A stretch of 64,000 nucleotides of DNA from JBBRZF01 sp038236965 (GCA_038236965.1 JBBRZF010000001.1:11637-75636); one strand, 5' to 3'; counted from the stretch's first letter, positions 1 to 8,488 are shown. The notes: a model not told the origin generated them from the sequence alone. Made by a program: numbers and translations.

Positions 1-418
1 AGCGGAAGCGTCGGCGTTTGTCGCCATGAGCGCGGAAGTGCTGGCCGCGTTGCCGAACAATCCCAAGGGCGATCCGCTGGAGATTGCGCGAGTGGCCGGA
101 ATCATGGCGGCCAAACGCACGGCTGAGCTTATCCCTCTGTGCCACCCGGTGCCGCTGGCGCACGTTGATGTGCGGGCGGAGCTATGCGAGAATGGCGTCG
201 CCATCACCTCGCGAGTATCCACGACGGCGGTGACCGGAGTGGAAATGGAAGCCCTGGTGGCCGCATCCGTGGCCGCACTCACCGTTTACGATATGTGCAA
301 GGCGCTGGACAAGGGCATAGAGATCCGCGAAGTGGTACTCCGGAGTAAGACCGGAGGAAAGAGCGGGGACTATCACCGCAAGGCGCAAGCCTCCGCGCCG
401 AGAGTGAAGAAGAAGTAA
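1..418 (+). CDS. moaC: Cyclic pyranopterin monophosphate synthase MoaC (5' partial)
   Basis: MoaC converts the 3',8-cyclo-GTP intermediate made by MoaA into cyclic pyranopterin monophosphate, the first pterin of molybdenum cofactor synthesis, in the cytoplasm. The frame is open from base 2 ([10 protein letters not shown]...), so the ATG at 26 is internal and about 30 N-terminal residues lie outside the window. Visible family motifs are LIPLCHP and the C-terminal stretch around [11 protein letters not shown] and [10 protein letters not shown]. The C-terminus ends in a basic tail (VKKK). A response regulator starts 5 bp downstream and a MogA homologue follows it, so this is a cofactor locus; molybdoenzyme use fits the nitrate reductase at the other end of the window. 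Confidence 0.95.
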   Translation, partial: AEASAFVAMSAEVLAALPNNPKGDPLEIARVAGIMAAKRTAELIPLCHPVPLAHVDVRAELCENGVAITSRVSTTAVTGVEMEALVAASVAALTVYDMCKALDKGIEIREVVLRSKTGGKSGDYHRKAQASAPRVKKK

Positions 419-423
419 TCGCA

Positions 424-1191
424 ATGGCCGCCAACGTCAAGGTCCTGCTCGTGGATGACAACCCGATGGTGCTGGGGATGCTCCAGCAGGCGCTTGCGCC
501 GATGGCGGAACTCATCATCGCGCACGACGGTGCCGAGGCCCTGATGCTGGCCATCGACCAGCCGCCCGACCTGGTCATCAGCGACTACCAGATGAAGGGC
601 ATGGACGGACGCCAACTGGTGGAGATGCTGAAGTCGCGTCCCGCCACGTCGCGCGTTCCGGTCGTCATGCTGGCCAGCAAATCCGATATCAGCGAGAAGC
701 TCAAGATGGTGGCCGACCGCGTGGAGGATTTCATCGAGAAGCCGTTCTTCATCAAGGAGACGGCGACGCGCTTCAAGCGCATCATCGACCGCATTGCGCT
801 GGAGAAGATGGCCCGCGAGGTTCCGGGCGAAAGCGTGGTGCGCGGCAGCCTTTCGCAGATGAACGTGATCGACCTGCTGCAATCGCTGGAACTCGGGCAC
901 AAGACCTGCAAGCTGACGCTGCATTACGAAGCGGAACGCTGCGAGATCTACTGTTCCGAGGGACAGATCAATCACGCGCTCTACGGCGAACTAAAGGGTG
1001 ACGCTGCCGTTTACAAGGTGCTTACCTGGCTGACGGGAAGCTTCGAGATTGATTTCGCTTCCAGCAGTTCATTGCAAACCACGTCGCGCTCGACGCAGGG
1101 ATTGTTGATGGAAGGCCTGCGACTGCTCGACGAGGCGAACCGCGATTCCGAAGAGGACAATGTCCTCGATGGCCGAGCAGACGATGTCTGA
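424..1191 (+). CDS. Response regulator with REC and DUF4388 (PATAN-like) domains
   Basis: A 255-residue cytoplasmic signalling protein. Residues 1-125 are a receiver domain with acidic pair D11/D12, phospho-acceptor D54 and the conserved K106 (EKPFF). Residues about 140-240 match the DUF4388 pattern (RGSLSQMNVIDLLQSLELGHKT... then GQINHALYGELKGDAAVYKVL and GSFEIDF), a domain found next to receivers and in gliding or polarity proteins. It has no DNA-binding output domain, so it probably acts by protein contact. The gene lies 5 bp after moaC and its last 32 bp overlap the MogA homologue in another frame. A role in cofactor synthesis is not implied by its sequence. Confidence 0.85.
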   Translation: MAANVKVLLVDDNPMVLGMLQQALAPMAELIIAHDGAEALMLAIDQPPDLVISDYQMKGMDGRQLVEMLKSRPATSRVPVVMLASKSDISEKLKMVADRVEDFIEKPFFIKETATRFKRIIDRIALEKMAREVPGESVVRGSLSQMNVIDLLQSLELGHKTCKLTLHYEAERCEIYCSEGQINHALYGELKGDAAVYKVLTWLTGSFEIDFASSSSLQTTSRSTQGLLMEGLRLLDEANRDSEEDNVLDGRADDV

Positions 1192-1723
1192 GTTGACGAT
1201 GGCTGAGTTGACGATGGCTGACCTGAAGACGCCTGAGCAGACGATGGCCGAGCTAACGGCGGCCGTGCTGACGGTCAGCGACTCCAGCGCAGCTGGGGTG
1301 CGCGCGGACTTGTCGGGGCCTGCGGTTGCTGCGGCGCTCACAGAAAGTAAGTTCGCTGTTGTCGCCGCGGAAATCGTGAGCGACGAACGCCACGATATCG
1401 AAGCGGCCATCTTGCGCCTGGCCTCCAAGGCGCGGTTGGTGGTTACCACGGGGGGCACCGGACTGGCTCCCCGGGATGTGACTCCGGAAGCCACGCGCAA
1501 CGTCTGCTCGCGGATGGTGGAAGGGCTGGCCGAGCGCATGCGCGCCGATGGACTCAGCAAGACGAAGTACGCATCGCTGAGTCGCGCCGTGTGCGGCGTC
1601 TGCGGGACGTCGCTGGTGGTGAACCTTCCGGGCAGTCCGAAGGGCGCGGTGGAATCTCTGGTGTCCATCCTCGACGTGCTTCCGCACGCGCTGGATTTGC
1701 TGGTCGGCAATACCAAGCACTAA
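1160..1723 (+). CDS. mog: Molybdenum cofactor protein MogA/MoaB with repeat N-terminus
   Basis: Molybdopterin adenylyltransferase family protein, which activates molybdopterin by adenylation before metal insertion. The conserved core starts about residue 35 (AAVLTVSDSS) and carries TTGGTGLAPRD (96-106) and NLPGSPKG near the C-terminus. The first 35 residues are unusual: they form a pentapeptide-periodic segment (MAEQT MSELT MAELT MADLK TPEQT MAELT) encoded by 15-bp DNA repeats. Several in-frame ATGs (1160, 1169, 1184, 1199, 1214, 1244) could start translation; 1160 is the longest choice and overlaps the upstream regulator by 32 bp. MogA and MoaB cannot be separated by inspection. Confidence 0.85.
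   Translation: MSSMAEQTMSELTMAELTMADLKTPEQTMAELTAAVLTVSDSSAAGVRADLSGPAVAAALTESKFAVVAAEIVSDERHDIEAAILRLASKARLVVTTGGTGLAPRDVTPEATRNVCSRMVEGLAERMRADGLSKTKYASLSRAVCGVCGTSLVVNLPGSPKGAVESLVSILDVLPHALDLLVGNTKH
1168..1272 (+). repeat. Degenerate 15-bp tandem repeat, about 7 units
   Basis: Seven contiguous 15-bp units beginning at 1168, 1183, 1198, 1213, 1228, 1243 and 1258, consensus GATGGCTGAGTTGAC. They span the 3' end of the REC-DUF4388 gene and the 5' end of the MogA homologue, where they encode five-residue repeats. Most units place an ATG in the MogA frame. Confidence 0.85.
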
Positions 1724-1804
1724 TCTGTAGGCAATCCGGGGTCGCGTTAGTCAGTTGCCAGTTGCCGGTTGCCTGTAAAGGGCAAAGTCAAAGGCCCGCG
1801 CTGA
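1724..1804. repeat. Intergenic heptamer repeat (AGTTGCC)n
   Basis: Three 7-bp units of the AGTTGCC/GGTTGCC type at 1753-1773, followed by GGCAAAGTCAAAGGCC. The same arrangement recurs at 1925-1995 with five units, so the short module is directly duplicated either side of the AT-rich start of the dispersed repeat. No gene is visible. Confidence 0.7.
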
Positions 1805-2160
1805 TGGGGACCTCCCCCCTGTTTTTCTACTTTTTAAATTCCTTGTTTTCAATATTTTAGCGGGAAGAGGCCGGTAAAATATTGAGCTGTATGGCTTTAG
1901 AGATCAAATTATTGAAAACAAGGCAGTTGCCGGTTGTCAGTTGCCAGTTGCCAGTTGCCGGTAAGGGCAAAGTCAAAATCAAATCAAAGGCCGCGTGGAT
2001 GGGGCGCGGCCTTTGTGTTGATCTCTATATCTAGTATGACAGATTGGAGGGGTTCAACTGGACATCGGGAGGGAGAAAATTTTCTGTTTGGAATGAGAGA
2101 CTTAGCTAGTTTTGGAGGCATGGAGGGGCTTGACAAGAAATTGAGGCGATTGAGTTATTG
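1805..2160 (+). repeat. Dispersed intergenic repeat, copy 1
   Basis: About 350 bp of non-coding DNA colinear with the reverse complement of about 44255-44625. Shared blocks include CCTTGTTTTCAATATTTTA at 1841, the imperfect inverted repeat CAATATTTTA...TAAAATATTG, a heptamer-repeat slot (five AGTTGCC-type units at 1925-1959), a GC hairpin at 1986-2014, then TCTAGTATGACA, TTCAACTGGACAT and GGGGCTTGACAAGA. The heptamer slot differs in sequence between the copies, while its surroundings are conserved. Confidence 0.8.
1986..2014 (+). terminator. GC-rich hairpin inside dispersed repeat
   Basis: A perfect 10-bp stem (AAAGGCCGCG / CGCGGCCTTT) with a 9-nt loop. It has only three T after the stem, so terminator activity is uncertain. 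The equivalent hairpin in the second copy (44388-44414) keeps a 10-bp stem with a different loop, which suggests the structure is under selection. Confidence 0.5.
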
Positions 2161-2186
2161 GGTCATTTGGTGGTTGAAGGCGACAG

Positions 2187-2280
2187 TCAACATCCACCAC
2201 GGAGACACGGAGACGCGGAGAGAAACAAATTGGGGCAGAGGGAGTGGTGGATAGGAGGAGCAGAGTAGCGGTTGCGTCGC
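2187..2280. repeat. Intergenic CACGGAGACACGGAG repeat
   Basis: Contains the short tandem CCACGGAGACACGGAGACGC, a low-complexity motif that I recognise as recurring between genes in many environmental bacterial genomes. Nothing else is visible before the stop codon of the minus-strand gene at 2281. Confidence 0.5.
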
Positions 2281-2994
2281 TCAGTATTTATGCAGGCCCA
2301 ATCCCCAGATTTCGAGGCCCCGGCTGTAGTCGCCGTCCGTTCGGTCGTATTCGACCATCCTCCAAATCCCGCGACCGAGGTCTTTGCCCATCGTCCACGG
2401 GGGCTGTTGAATGACCCATGCACCATTGCCATGCTGTGACACGATTCTGTTGAGAATCGCACGCACGGTAGCGTTCTTCATCTCGAACGGTTCAATCCTG
2501 AAGTTACGATTTCCGCCCGGATCATCACCCGCGATGCCCCCATGGTCGGGATTCAAGACAAAGAACAACTTGATATGGAGAGCACGCGAAGCCTCGCGCA
2601 TCGTTGTTTCGTCAACTTTGAACTTCGGTATCCGGGTGTTCAGCAGGTTCCGTTTGCCGACCATTGCGCCGTCATGGGTGACAGTGACCACCTGTCCGTC
2701 AGTTGACCACCGATACCCGAGGGGCTCCGTGATCGCGTCGAATACCTCCGCCATCGTGCGGTCTCGAAGCTGGATGGTGGTGCGATTTTGGAATGCCGCC
2801 GCGTCGATGTATTCGATTCCAATGCCGATGTGCTCTTGCTGTCCAAACATCAGGAGGGCATCCATCATGTTGCGGTCGTGCACTTCGAAGAACGCAACTC
2901 GGCGCGAGACATTGACTGGAGGGGCAGGATGGGTCTGCCCGGGAATTACTCCGTACGCGCAAACGAACACCACGACGAGAACAGCATTCCGCAT
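2281..2994 (-). CDS. Secreted protein with STN-like domain, function unknown
   Basis: A protein of about 237 residues from the chosen start at 2994 (MRNAVLVVVFVCAYGVIPGQT), which gives a clean signal peptide; a longer frame begins at 3063 but adds a non-hydrophobic leader. The segment after the signal (FFEVHDRNMMDALLMFGQQEHIG...TMAEVFDAITEPLGYRW...VVTVTHDG) resembles the short secretin/TonB N-terminal (STN) fold, with the usual pattern of a small helix-strand module followed by a strand pair. No secretin or TonB barrel follows, so it is an orphan periplasmic module. It is flanked on both sides by repeat-rich DNA. Function is not known. Confidence 0.6.
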   Translation of the reverse strand: MRNAVLVVVFVCAYGVIPGQTHPAPPVNVSRRVAFFEVHDRNMMDALLMFGQQEHIGIGIEYIDAAAFQNRTTIQLRDRTMAEVFDAITEPLGYRWSTDGQVVTVTHDGAMVGKRNLLNTRIPKFKVDETTMREASRALHIKLFFVLNPDHGGIAGDDPGGNRNFRIEPFEMKNATVRAILNRIVSQHGNGAWVIQQPPWTMGKDLGRGIWRMVEYDRTDGDYSRGLEIWGLGLHKY

Positions 2995-3063
2995 TCGGCT
3001 ATAGACACCATACGGCGGGAATAGGTTCCATCCCGTGGTTACCCGATGTATGGGCACTTTCAT

Positions 3064-3420
3064 CCATTGGTTCCGTGAACGACCGGAAATGTACCCCGGG
3101 TTGCACCTGGGGCTAGGCTCGGGCCGTGCCTACGGCACTCAGTGCCAAATGCCAAACCTGAGGCGAGCTTCGCTCGCCTGCCACGGACGAGGGCGTCCGG
3201 GCCCACGCGAACGGAGCACGACCCACACGAACTCGGACCATGCGAGCAGACTAGCGCGACCAGACCAGTGCGAGGCGACCGGGCCCACGCGAACTCGGCC
3301 TACGCGAAATCGGCCTACGCGAAATCGGCCTACGCGAACTCGGCCTACGCGAAATCGGCCTACGCGAAATCCAGAGCGAGGGAGTCCGGGCCCACGCGAA
3401 CGGCCACGCGATCACCGTGT
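3064..3420. repeat. Repeat-rich intergenic region with hairpin and GGGCCCACGCGAAC motifs
   Basis: No convincing gene. A perfect 8-bp hairpin AGGCGAGC-TTC-GCTCGCCT lies at 3161-3179. The phrase GTCCGGGCCCACGCGAACGG occurs at about 3196 and 3384, and GGGCCCACGCGAAC also at 3281; between the last two sits a 15-bp tandem array. Read on either strand the region gives only arginine/proline-rich or repetitive peptides. Confidence 0.7.
3289..3363 (+). repeat. 15-bp tandem repeat, five units
   Basis: Five head-to-tail units of GCGAA(A/C)TCGGCCTAC at 3289, 3304, 3319, 3334 and 3349, differing only at one position (A or C), followed by a broken sixth unit. The near-perfect identity indicates recent slippage or duplication. 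Confidence 0.9.
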
Positions 3421-4308
3421 TTACGGCAGTGTCTTGGCGATTTCCGGCGCGCTGTCTTTCGGCTTCAGGTGCGCGGCTTCCAGGTGGTGTCGGGTGAGGT
3501 GTTCTTTCAGAAGTTCGAAGCCTTCTTCCGGCGTGTCCACGTAATGGAAGAGATTCACGTCTTCCGGAGAGATGGTTCCGTATTCGGCTAGGGCCTCGAT
3601 GTTGAAGATCTTCTTCCAATATTCTTTTCCGTAGATGAGGACGGTGATCTTTTTCGCCAGCTTTTGCGTTTGCGCGAGGGTGAGGATTTCGAACATTTCG
3701 TCGAGTGTGCCGAAGCCTCCGGGGAAGACGACCAGCGCTTTCGCCAGGTAGGCGAACCACAGTTTGCGCATGAAGAAGTAGTGGAACTCGAAGTTGAGCG
3801 ATGGGGTGATGTAGGGGTTCGGCATCTGCTCGAAGGGCAGCGCGATGTTGAGTCCGATGGTTTTGCCGCCGGCTTCGCGCGCGCCGAGATTCGCGGCTTC
3901 CATGATTCCGGGGCCGCCGCCGGTGGTGACGACAAAGCGATGTCGCTTGGACTGTATGGTCTTGGTCCACTCCGTCAGCAGGAAGGCCATGCGTCGGGCG
4001 TCTTCGTAGTAGCGTGCCATCTCCACGGCCATGCGTGCGCGCTTGATCTGTTCTTCAGGCGGCGTGGGTTCGGCGGAGCCGGGTTTTTGCAGCAACAGGA
4101 GCGCGTCCTCTTCCGCGTTGCGCGAGTGGAAGCGGGCGGAACCGAAGAAGACTACGGTGTCCTGAATCTTTTCCCGGCGAAAGCGAGCCAGTGGCTCGGC
4201 GTATTCGGAGATGATGCGCAGGGGGCGTCCTTCCGGACCTTGCAGGAAAGGGATGTTTTCGTAGGCGAGGGGAGCGCGAAAGTTATTCGGATTTTTTAGG
4301 TCGTCCAT
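3421..4308 (-). CDS. LOG-family (TIGR00730-type) nucleotide phosphoribohydrolase-like protein
   Basis: A 295-residue cytoplasmic protein of the LOG/'lysine decarboxylase-like' family. Characterised members cleave the N-glycosidic bond of nucleoside 5'-monophosphates (cytokinin activation in plants). The nucleotide-binding signatures are both present: GGGPGIMEAAN at 130-140 and PGGFGTLDE at 196-204, with the conserved R181-K182 between them. The N-terminal 110 residues form an extension with FFGSARF at the start of the Rossmann fold, so this is the longer subfamily. The stop codon is immediately next to the 15-bp repeat region. True substrate is unknown; lysine decarboxylase activity is not expected. 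Confidence 0.85.
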   Translation of the reverse strand: MDDLKNPNNFRAPLAYENIPFLQGPEGRPLRIISEYAEPLARFRREKIQDTVVFFGSARFHSRNAEEDALLLLQKPGSAEPTPPEEQIKRARMAVEMARYYEDARRMAFLLTEWTKTIQSKRHRFVVTTGGGPGIMEAANLGAREAGGKTIGLNIALPFEQMPNPYITPSLNFEFHYFFMRKLWFAYLAKALVVFPGGFGTLDEMFEILTLAQTQKLAKKITVLIYGKEYWKKIFNIEALAEYGTISPEDVNLFHYVDTPEEGFELLKEHLTRHHLEAAHLKPKDSAPEIAKTLP

Positions 4309-4420
4309 GTACCAGCTCTTACCTGAGTACCACGCCTGTATAGATGCAGTAGAAAGTTGGTGCGCGTGGCACAGAAAGCATACAGAAGGCGAGCGGAGCG
4401 AGATAGTTGTTTCGGAGGTT

Positions 4421-4891
4421 CTACTTCGCGGGGCGTGGGGTCTCGCGATAATGCACGGCTTCCCAGATGCCGAGCCAGATGTCGAGTAAGCCGATGCCCG
4501 TCACTGCGCCGCGCACAAAATTCTGTACCAGGAACGCCTTGATGATGGGATACGCGACGACGAGTCCGTTCTCCGTCCAGACGCGCGTCCAGGGAAGGAT
4601 GGCGAGGAGCATGCCGATCTCGATACAGAAGATGACATAGATAACGAGCGAGATGCGGTGCATCCAGAGGACGACCGAAGGGTGTCCGTCCGCTTCAGGT
4701 TGCTGACGCGGTGGGACAAGCGTAGGCCCGGAGCCAGCGGGCGGTGCGGGTTCGCTGAAATTGTCCAGTGGCTGGGTCCCCATCGCGGAGTTGGATTCCT
4801 TTCCATACCCCACGGATGTCACAGGGGTACGCCAACTCTCGTTCGGCGTCGTGCTGGGCGCTTCCCCCTTGGGGTCGTGTGTAGGATACAT
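4421..4891 (-). CDS. Small two-helix membrane protein, unknown function
   Basis: 156 residues. The first 70 are polar, proline-rich and probably disordered (many P, G, S), followed by two predicted membrane helices at about 81-100 (SLVIYVIFCIEIGMLLAIL) and 118-142 (KAFLVQNFVRGAVTGIGLLD). I do not recognise the family. The start lies 10 bp after the stop of the large TPR gene, so the two are probably co-transcribed and the protein may work in the same process. Confidence 0.65.
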   Translation of the reverse strand: MYPTHDPKGEAPSTTPNESWRTPVTSVGYGKESNSAMGTQPLDNFSEPAPPAGSGPTLVPPRQQPEADGHPSVVLWMHRISLVIYVIFCIEIGMLLAILPWTRVWTENGLVVAYPIIKAFLVQNFVRGAVTGIGLLDIWLGIWEAVHYRETPRPAK

Positions 4892-4901
4892 AAATAGGAT
4901 T

Positions 4902-7900
4902 CTACGACTTCAAGGCTTTGATGCGCTCGGCAACGTCGCGGTAGTCAATATTAGACCCATAAACTTCCGTGAAGTGAGCCAATGCCTGCGTTTTGTTTCC
5001 GGCGACCTCGTAGGCTCCGGCAAATTCATAGTGAATGGCGGTTCGGATTTCATCGTCGCTCGCCAGTTTCAGCGCTTTGTCATACCAACGGTACGAGGCC
5101 TCGGGCACGCCTTTGTCAACGAAACATTGGGCCAGCCAGGTGTAGACCTGCATGGTCTGGGGGAAGGGCGCGCCGCGGTCGATGGACTGCGCGACCTTCT
5201 GCAGTTCGCCGATGGCTTCATCGAGCAATCCCATTTCTTTGAAGGCGACGCCGAGGTTGTAGTGAGTCTCGGGGTCTTCGGTCTGGCTGGAGGATTCTTC
5301 TACATCCTCCTTGAACTCGGCAAACATATCGGCGAGCACGGAATTTGTTTCTTCCGCCACGGCGTCGGGAACAATGGCCGGAGCGGCAGCGGCCGCAATC
5401 GGCGCGACGGGAATGGACGCGGCAATCGGCGCGACGGGAATGGGGGCCACGGCCGGAATTGGTGGCGCAAAAACTTGTGGCGCAGGCGCGGGCTTCGCTG
5501 GCGGCGCGAGCGTGAAGTCGTCGCCCAGGGAATCTTCGAGGTCGAGCGCAAAGTCGGTGAGGGATGCGGGCTCTTTGCCGGCGGCGACCGCAGGCACTGA
5601 CTCTGCGGGAGTTGCAACGGGCTCGGCAACGAACGCGATGGGAGCGGCCAGTTCTGCGACCGGGAAAGTTTCAGCTACAGGAGGCGCAAGGGGAACATCG
5701 AGAATCGCCGCGACGTCTGGCGAGGATTCTACGAAGACCGGCGTCTCCTCCACGGCTGCGGGTTCGAATTCCGGGAGTTCGAAAACGCTTTCCATCGGAG
5801 CGGGGTTGGCAGACACACCCAAGGCGTCGGAGTCGAAGACGAATTCCGCGACGCTGGCATCGTCGGCAACGGCGGTGGTTTCGGTCGGCGAATCCGCCAC
5901 TTCGAGGAGAACTTCGTTTTCCGCCGGTGCGGGGGTTGCCGCTGCAATCTGCGCGCGGAATCCAGCCAGGGCCTCATGGAACGGTTCGATGGCCGCAAGC
6001 TTGTCGACGGCCGCAGAAGCTTCGGCCCACATCTCTTGCGAGAGGTAGAACGAGATTTCTTCCACCACGTCTGCGGTTGGCGAAGTGGGGGTAATCTCCT
6101 GCTCGACCTCGAAGAGCGGGGCGGCTTCCAACTCCAACTCGGGAGCGGCGGCGGGAAGCGACGGCGCGCTTTCGGCTACGGTGGTCTCCCATTCGTCGGA
6201 AAGATCGAATTCGTGCGCAGCTGCTTTGGACTCAATGGCGGCGAAGGGATCGACGGCCGCGGCGAAAGGTTCGGTGGCGGCGGCAAAGGGCTTGAGTTCA
6301 ACCTCCGGCAGCGCGGCGGGAGGAGTGAACTTGTCTTTCGCAATCTCCGGCGCAATCTCCGGCGCAATCTCCGGTTCAGGGATTTCCGCGTGGGCGACAG
6401 ATTGCGCGATGAAAGCTGGCGGCTCCGGCGGCATGGGAATAAAGCGCGTCGAAGATAGTTCGATGGGCTTGAGTGCGGCGGGCGCGGATTCGGGCAGAAG
6501 ACTGTCGTCATCGGCCAGCGGCAGGTCGCCGAAATCCATCACCTTGCGTTCGCTGACGGCGGGCGCTGCGGCGATGCCGGGGGACGGCAACGGAATGCCG
6601 GCTTTCTCCGCGTACTTCAGCGCCATATCGCGGAACTGGTTGGCTTCGTCGCGATAGCCGGCGATTCGATAGACCTCTTCCAAAACCATGCAGCAGTGAG
6701 CCGCATCGCCGATGCGTCCGGTGCGTGCATATAAAGAAGCAAGCCGCTGGTTCAGGCGTATGTCTTTCGGGGCCTTGGGTAGCGCAGATTCGAGCGGAGG
6801 AATCGCCTTCGACGGCACGTTGTAGCTGTCGAAGAGCTCTGAATCCGTGAGAGCAGCCTGGATGGTGCTGGCGATATCTTCCGAATATTCCTGCACCACG
6901 ACTGCGTTGACCGGTTCCAGTTCATCGACCAGGAAGGCCTGCGCGCCTTCTTCGGGCGTCAGTTGACGGGCGGCAGAGTCGGTTCCGAGACGCGCAATGA
7001 TCTGTCTCTGGTTCTGAGAGTGGAGCGGATTCTCCGGCTCCAACTCCATCAGTTCCTTATAGAGGTCTTGCGCCCGCGGCAGGTCTCCGGCCTGCACCAG
7101 GGCGTGCGCCAGCAACTCGGTCACCTCCGCCGTGTGATTGGTGTCGCCGGCTTTGCGGAAGATGTTGAGGATAATGTCCAGCGCGGGAGCGTCGTTCTTT
7201 ACTTTGGAAACGCAGCCGTAAAGCGCCTCGGTGAACTTGCCGGAGTCACTTGCCAGCAGGCGGTCTTCGAAGTCTCCATAAAATTTAAGTGCTTCGGTGA
7301 CGCGGCCACTCGCCAACAGGTGCTCGCCATAGGCGGTGATGCCGCTGGTGTCGTGATGGACCGCGAAGAGCTTGCGCGCGATGGGCTCCACTTCCGAGCC
7401 CCGGCCGGATTTCAGGTAGGCATTCAGCAGGGAACTTAGTGCATCGGCCCGGGAATCAAGGTTGGGGAGCAGTTCGAGGTAGGTGATGGCTGCGCCCGGG
7501 TTGCCGGATTCCAGCGCGACCTGAGCACGCATTTCCAGGGCGCGCCCGTTCTGCGGATCAAGGGCCAGGACCTTTGCCAGCGCCTCATCTGCGGCGGGCA
7601 GCGAGTTGCGGTCGTGCAACGATTCGGCGGCATGAAAGAAGATGCTCTTCGCTTCCGCCGTCTTGCCCAGCTTGACGTACAAGTCCGCCAGTTTCGACTG
7701 CAGGGCGGCGTTCTCGGGATCCAGTTCCAGCATCTTCTGGAAGATCCGGGCGGCGTCGTCGAGATTGCCGTTCCGCAAGTGCGAATCGGCTACCTGCACG
7801 TATTGCGAACGAGCGTCGTTGTAGAGACCCTGCTGGGTGTAGAGCTCGGCAAGCTTTTGCGTGCACTCGATGGCCGAGGGCGTCAGCTTGGTGAGCTTCT

Positions 7901-8159
7901 TGTACATCGCGATGGCTTTGACGGTGAAGCCCTGCGCGGCGTAGGAATCTCCTACTTTGCGGAAGCAGACTACGGCCTGCTCTACCTGGCCGATGCGAGA
8001 GTAAAGATCGCCGATCGTGTTGAGGACGGTGAGGTCCTTGGGATCTTCTCGAGAGATCTTTTCGTACTCAAGGATGGCATTCTGCAGCTTGCCTTGTTGC
8101 ACATACTTCTCGGCAGCGCTGAAAACCTTCGTCTTGTTAAAGCCGAATCCGAGCACCAT
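4902..8159 (-). CDS. Large TPR-repeat protein with Ala/Pro-rich linker
   Basis: About 1085 residues from the ATG at 8159 (MVLGFGFNKTK), which has GGAG 10 bp upstream; the frame is open to 8369 but that extension looks non-coding. The N-terminal half is a long run of tetratricopeptide-like helical pairs (for example AILEYEKISREDPKDLTVLNTIGDLY and AARIFQKMLELDPENAALQSKLADLY). The middle (about residues 550-960) is a low-complexity Ala/Pro/Glu-rich linker, and the C-terminus returns to TPR (DPETHYNLGVAFKEMGLLDEAIGEL). No enzyme domain is visible, so it is probably a scaffold in the cytoplasm. Similar proteins appear in acidobacteria and myxobacteria; the process it serves is not known. Confidence 0.85.
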   Translation of the reverse strand: MVLGFGFNKTKVFSAAEKYVQQGKLQNAILEYEKISREDPKDLTVLNTIGDLYSRIGQVEQAVVCFRKVGDSYAAQGFTVKAIAMYKKLTKLTPSAIECTQKLAELYTQQGLYNDARSQYVQVADSHLRNGNLDDAARIFQKMLELDPENAALQSKLADLYVKLGKTAEAKSIFFHAAESLHDRNSLPAADEALAKVLALDPQNGRALEMRAQVALESGNPGAAITYLELLPNLDSRADALSSLLNAYLKSGRGSEVEPIARKLFAVHHDTSGITAYGEHLLASGRVTEALKFYGDFEDRLLASDSGKFTEALYGCVSKVKNDAPALDIILNIFRKAGDTNHTAEVTELLAHALVQAGDLPRAQDLYKELMELEPENPLHSQNQRQIIARLGTDSAARQLTPEEGAQAFLVDELEPVNAVVVQEYSEDIASTIQAALTDSELFDSYNVPSKAIPPLESALPKAPKDIRLNQRLASLYARTGRIGDAAHCCMVLEEVYRIAGYRDEANQFRDMALKYAEKAGIPLPSPGIAAAPAVSERKVMDFGDLPLADDDSLLPESAPAALKPIELSSTRFIPMPPEPPAFIAQSVAHAEIPEPEIAPEIAPEIAKDKFTPPAALPEVELKPFAAATEPFAAAVDPFAAIESKAAAHEFDLSDEWETTVAESAPSLPAAAPELELEAAPLFEVEQEITPTSPTADVVEEISFYLSQEMWAEASAAVDKLAAIEPFHEALAGFRAQIAAATPAPAENEVLLEVADSPTETTAVADDASVAEFVFDSDALGVSANPAPMESVFELPEFEPAAVEETPVFVESSPDVAAILDVPLAPPVAETFPVAELAAPIAFVAEPVATPAESVPAVAAGKEPASLTDFALDLEDSLGDDFTLAPPAKPAPAPQVFAPPIPAVAPIPVAPIAASIPVAPIAAAAAPAIVPDAVAEETNSVLADMFAEFKEDVEESSSQTEDPETHYNLGVAFKEMGLLDEAIGELQKVAQSIDRGAPFPQTMQVYTWLAQCFVDKGVPEASYRWYDKALKLASDDEIRTAIHYEFAGAYEVAGNKTQALAHFTEVYGSNIDYRDVAERIKALKS

Positions 8160-8488
8160 CTGAATAGGACTCCGGGAGGAAAAGGGCGTGCAGTGAACCA
8201 CTTTCTCTGTCCCGCAAGTGGACACAAAGACATGAGAGAGTAGCTCGATTATGGCGCTTACAGTACCACAGTTACAGGCCTCGACCCAAGCGGGCGAAAG
8301 ACTTAGGGGCATTGGCCGGAAGGCCATGTACCTTGCAGGCCAAAACCTTCCCGCGGTTGGAACGTCCAACCACAGGAAGCGTCATATTCCCCTCACAAAA
8401 GATGTGGCGTATGGCAAAGCTGCTGCATCCAACAGGGGTATAATCGAGAACCCTTCCCACCGGAAGAACATCGGAAAACGAAGTCTCC
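8160..8488. promoter_or_regulatory. Divergent promoter region between TPR gene and S41 gene
   Basis: 329 bp without a convincing gene. A perfect -10 hexamer TATAAT at 8439-8444 precedes the S41 gene by 45 bp; no good -35 box stands 17 bp upstream (AAAGCT), so the promoter may need an activator or an extended -10. Promoter elements for the minus-strand TPR gene were not identified. Confidence 0.35.

Noticed and set aside
3289..3363. Possible CRISPR array
   Set aside because: The units are contiguous 15-bp repeats with no unique spacers, and there are no cas genes.
3251..3970. Long minus-strand frame over the LOG gene
   Set aside because: Arginine/histidine-rich composition and complete overlap with the LOG-family gene in its proper frame; it is a shadow.
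4761..6048. Plus-strand frames opposite the TPR gene
   Set aside because: Gly/Ala/Ser- or Arg-rich shadows created by the Ala/Pro/Glu-rich linker of the TPR protein.
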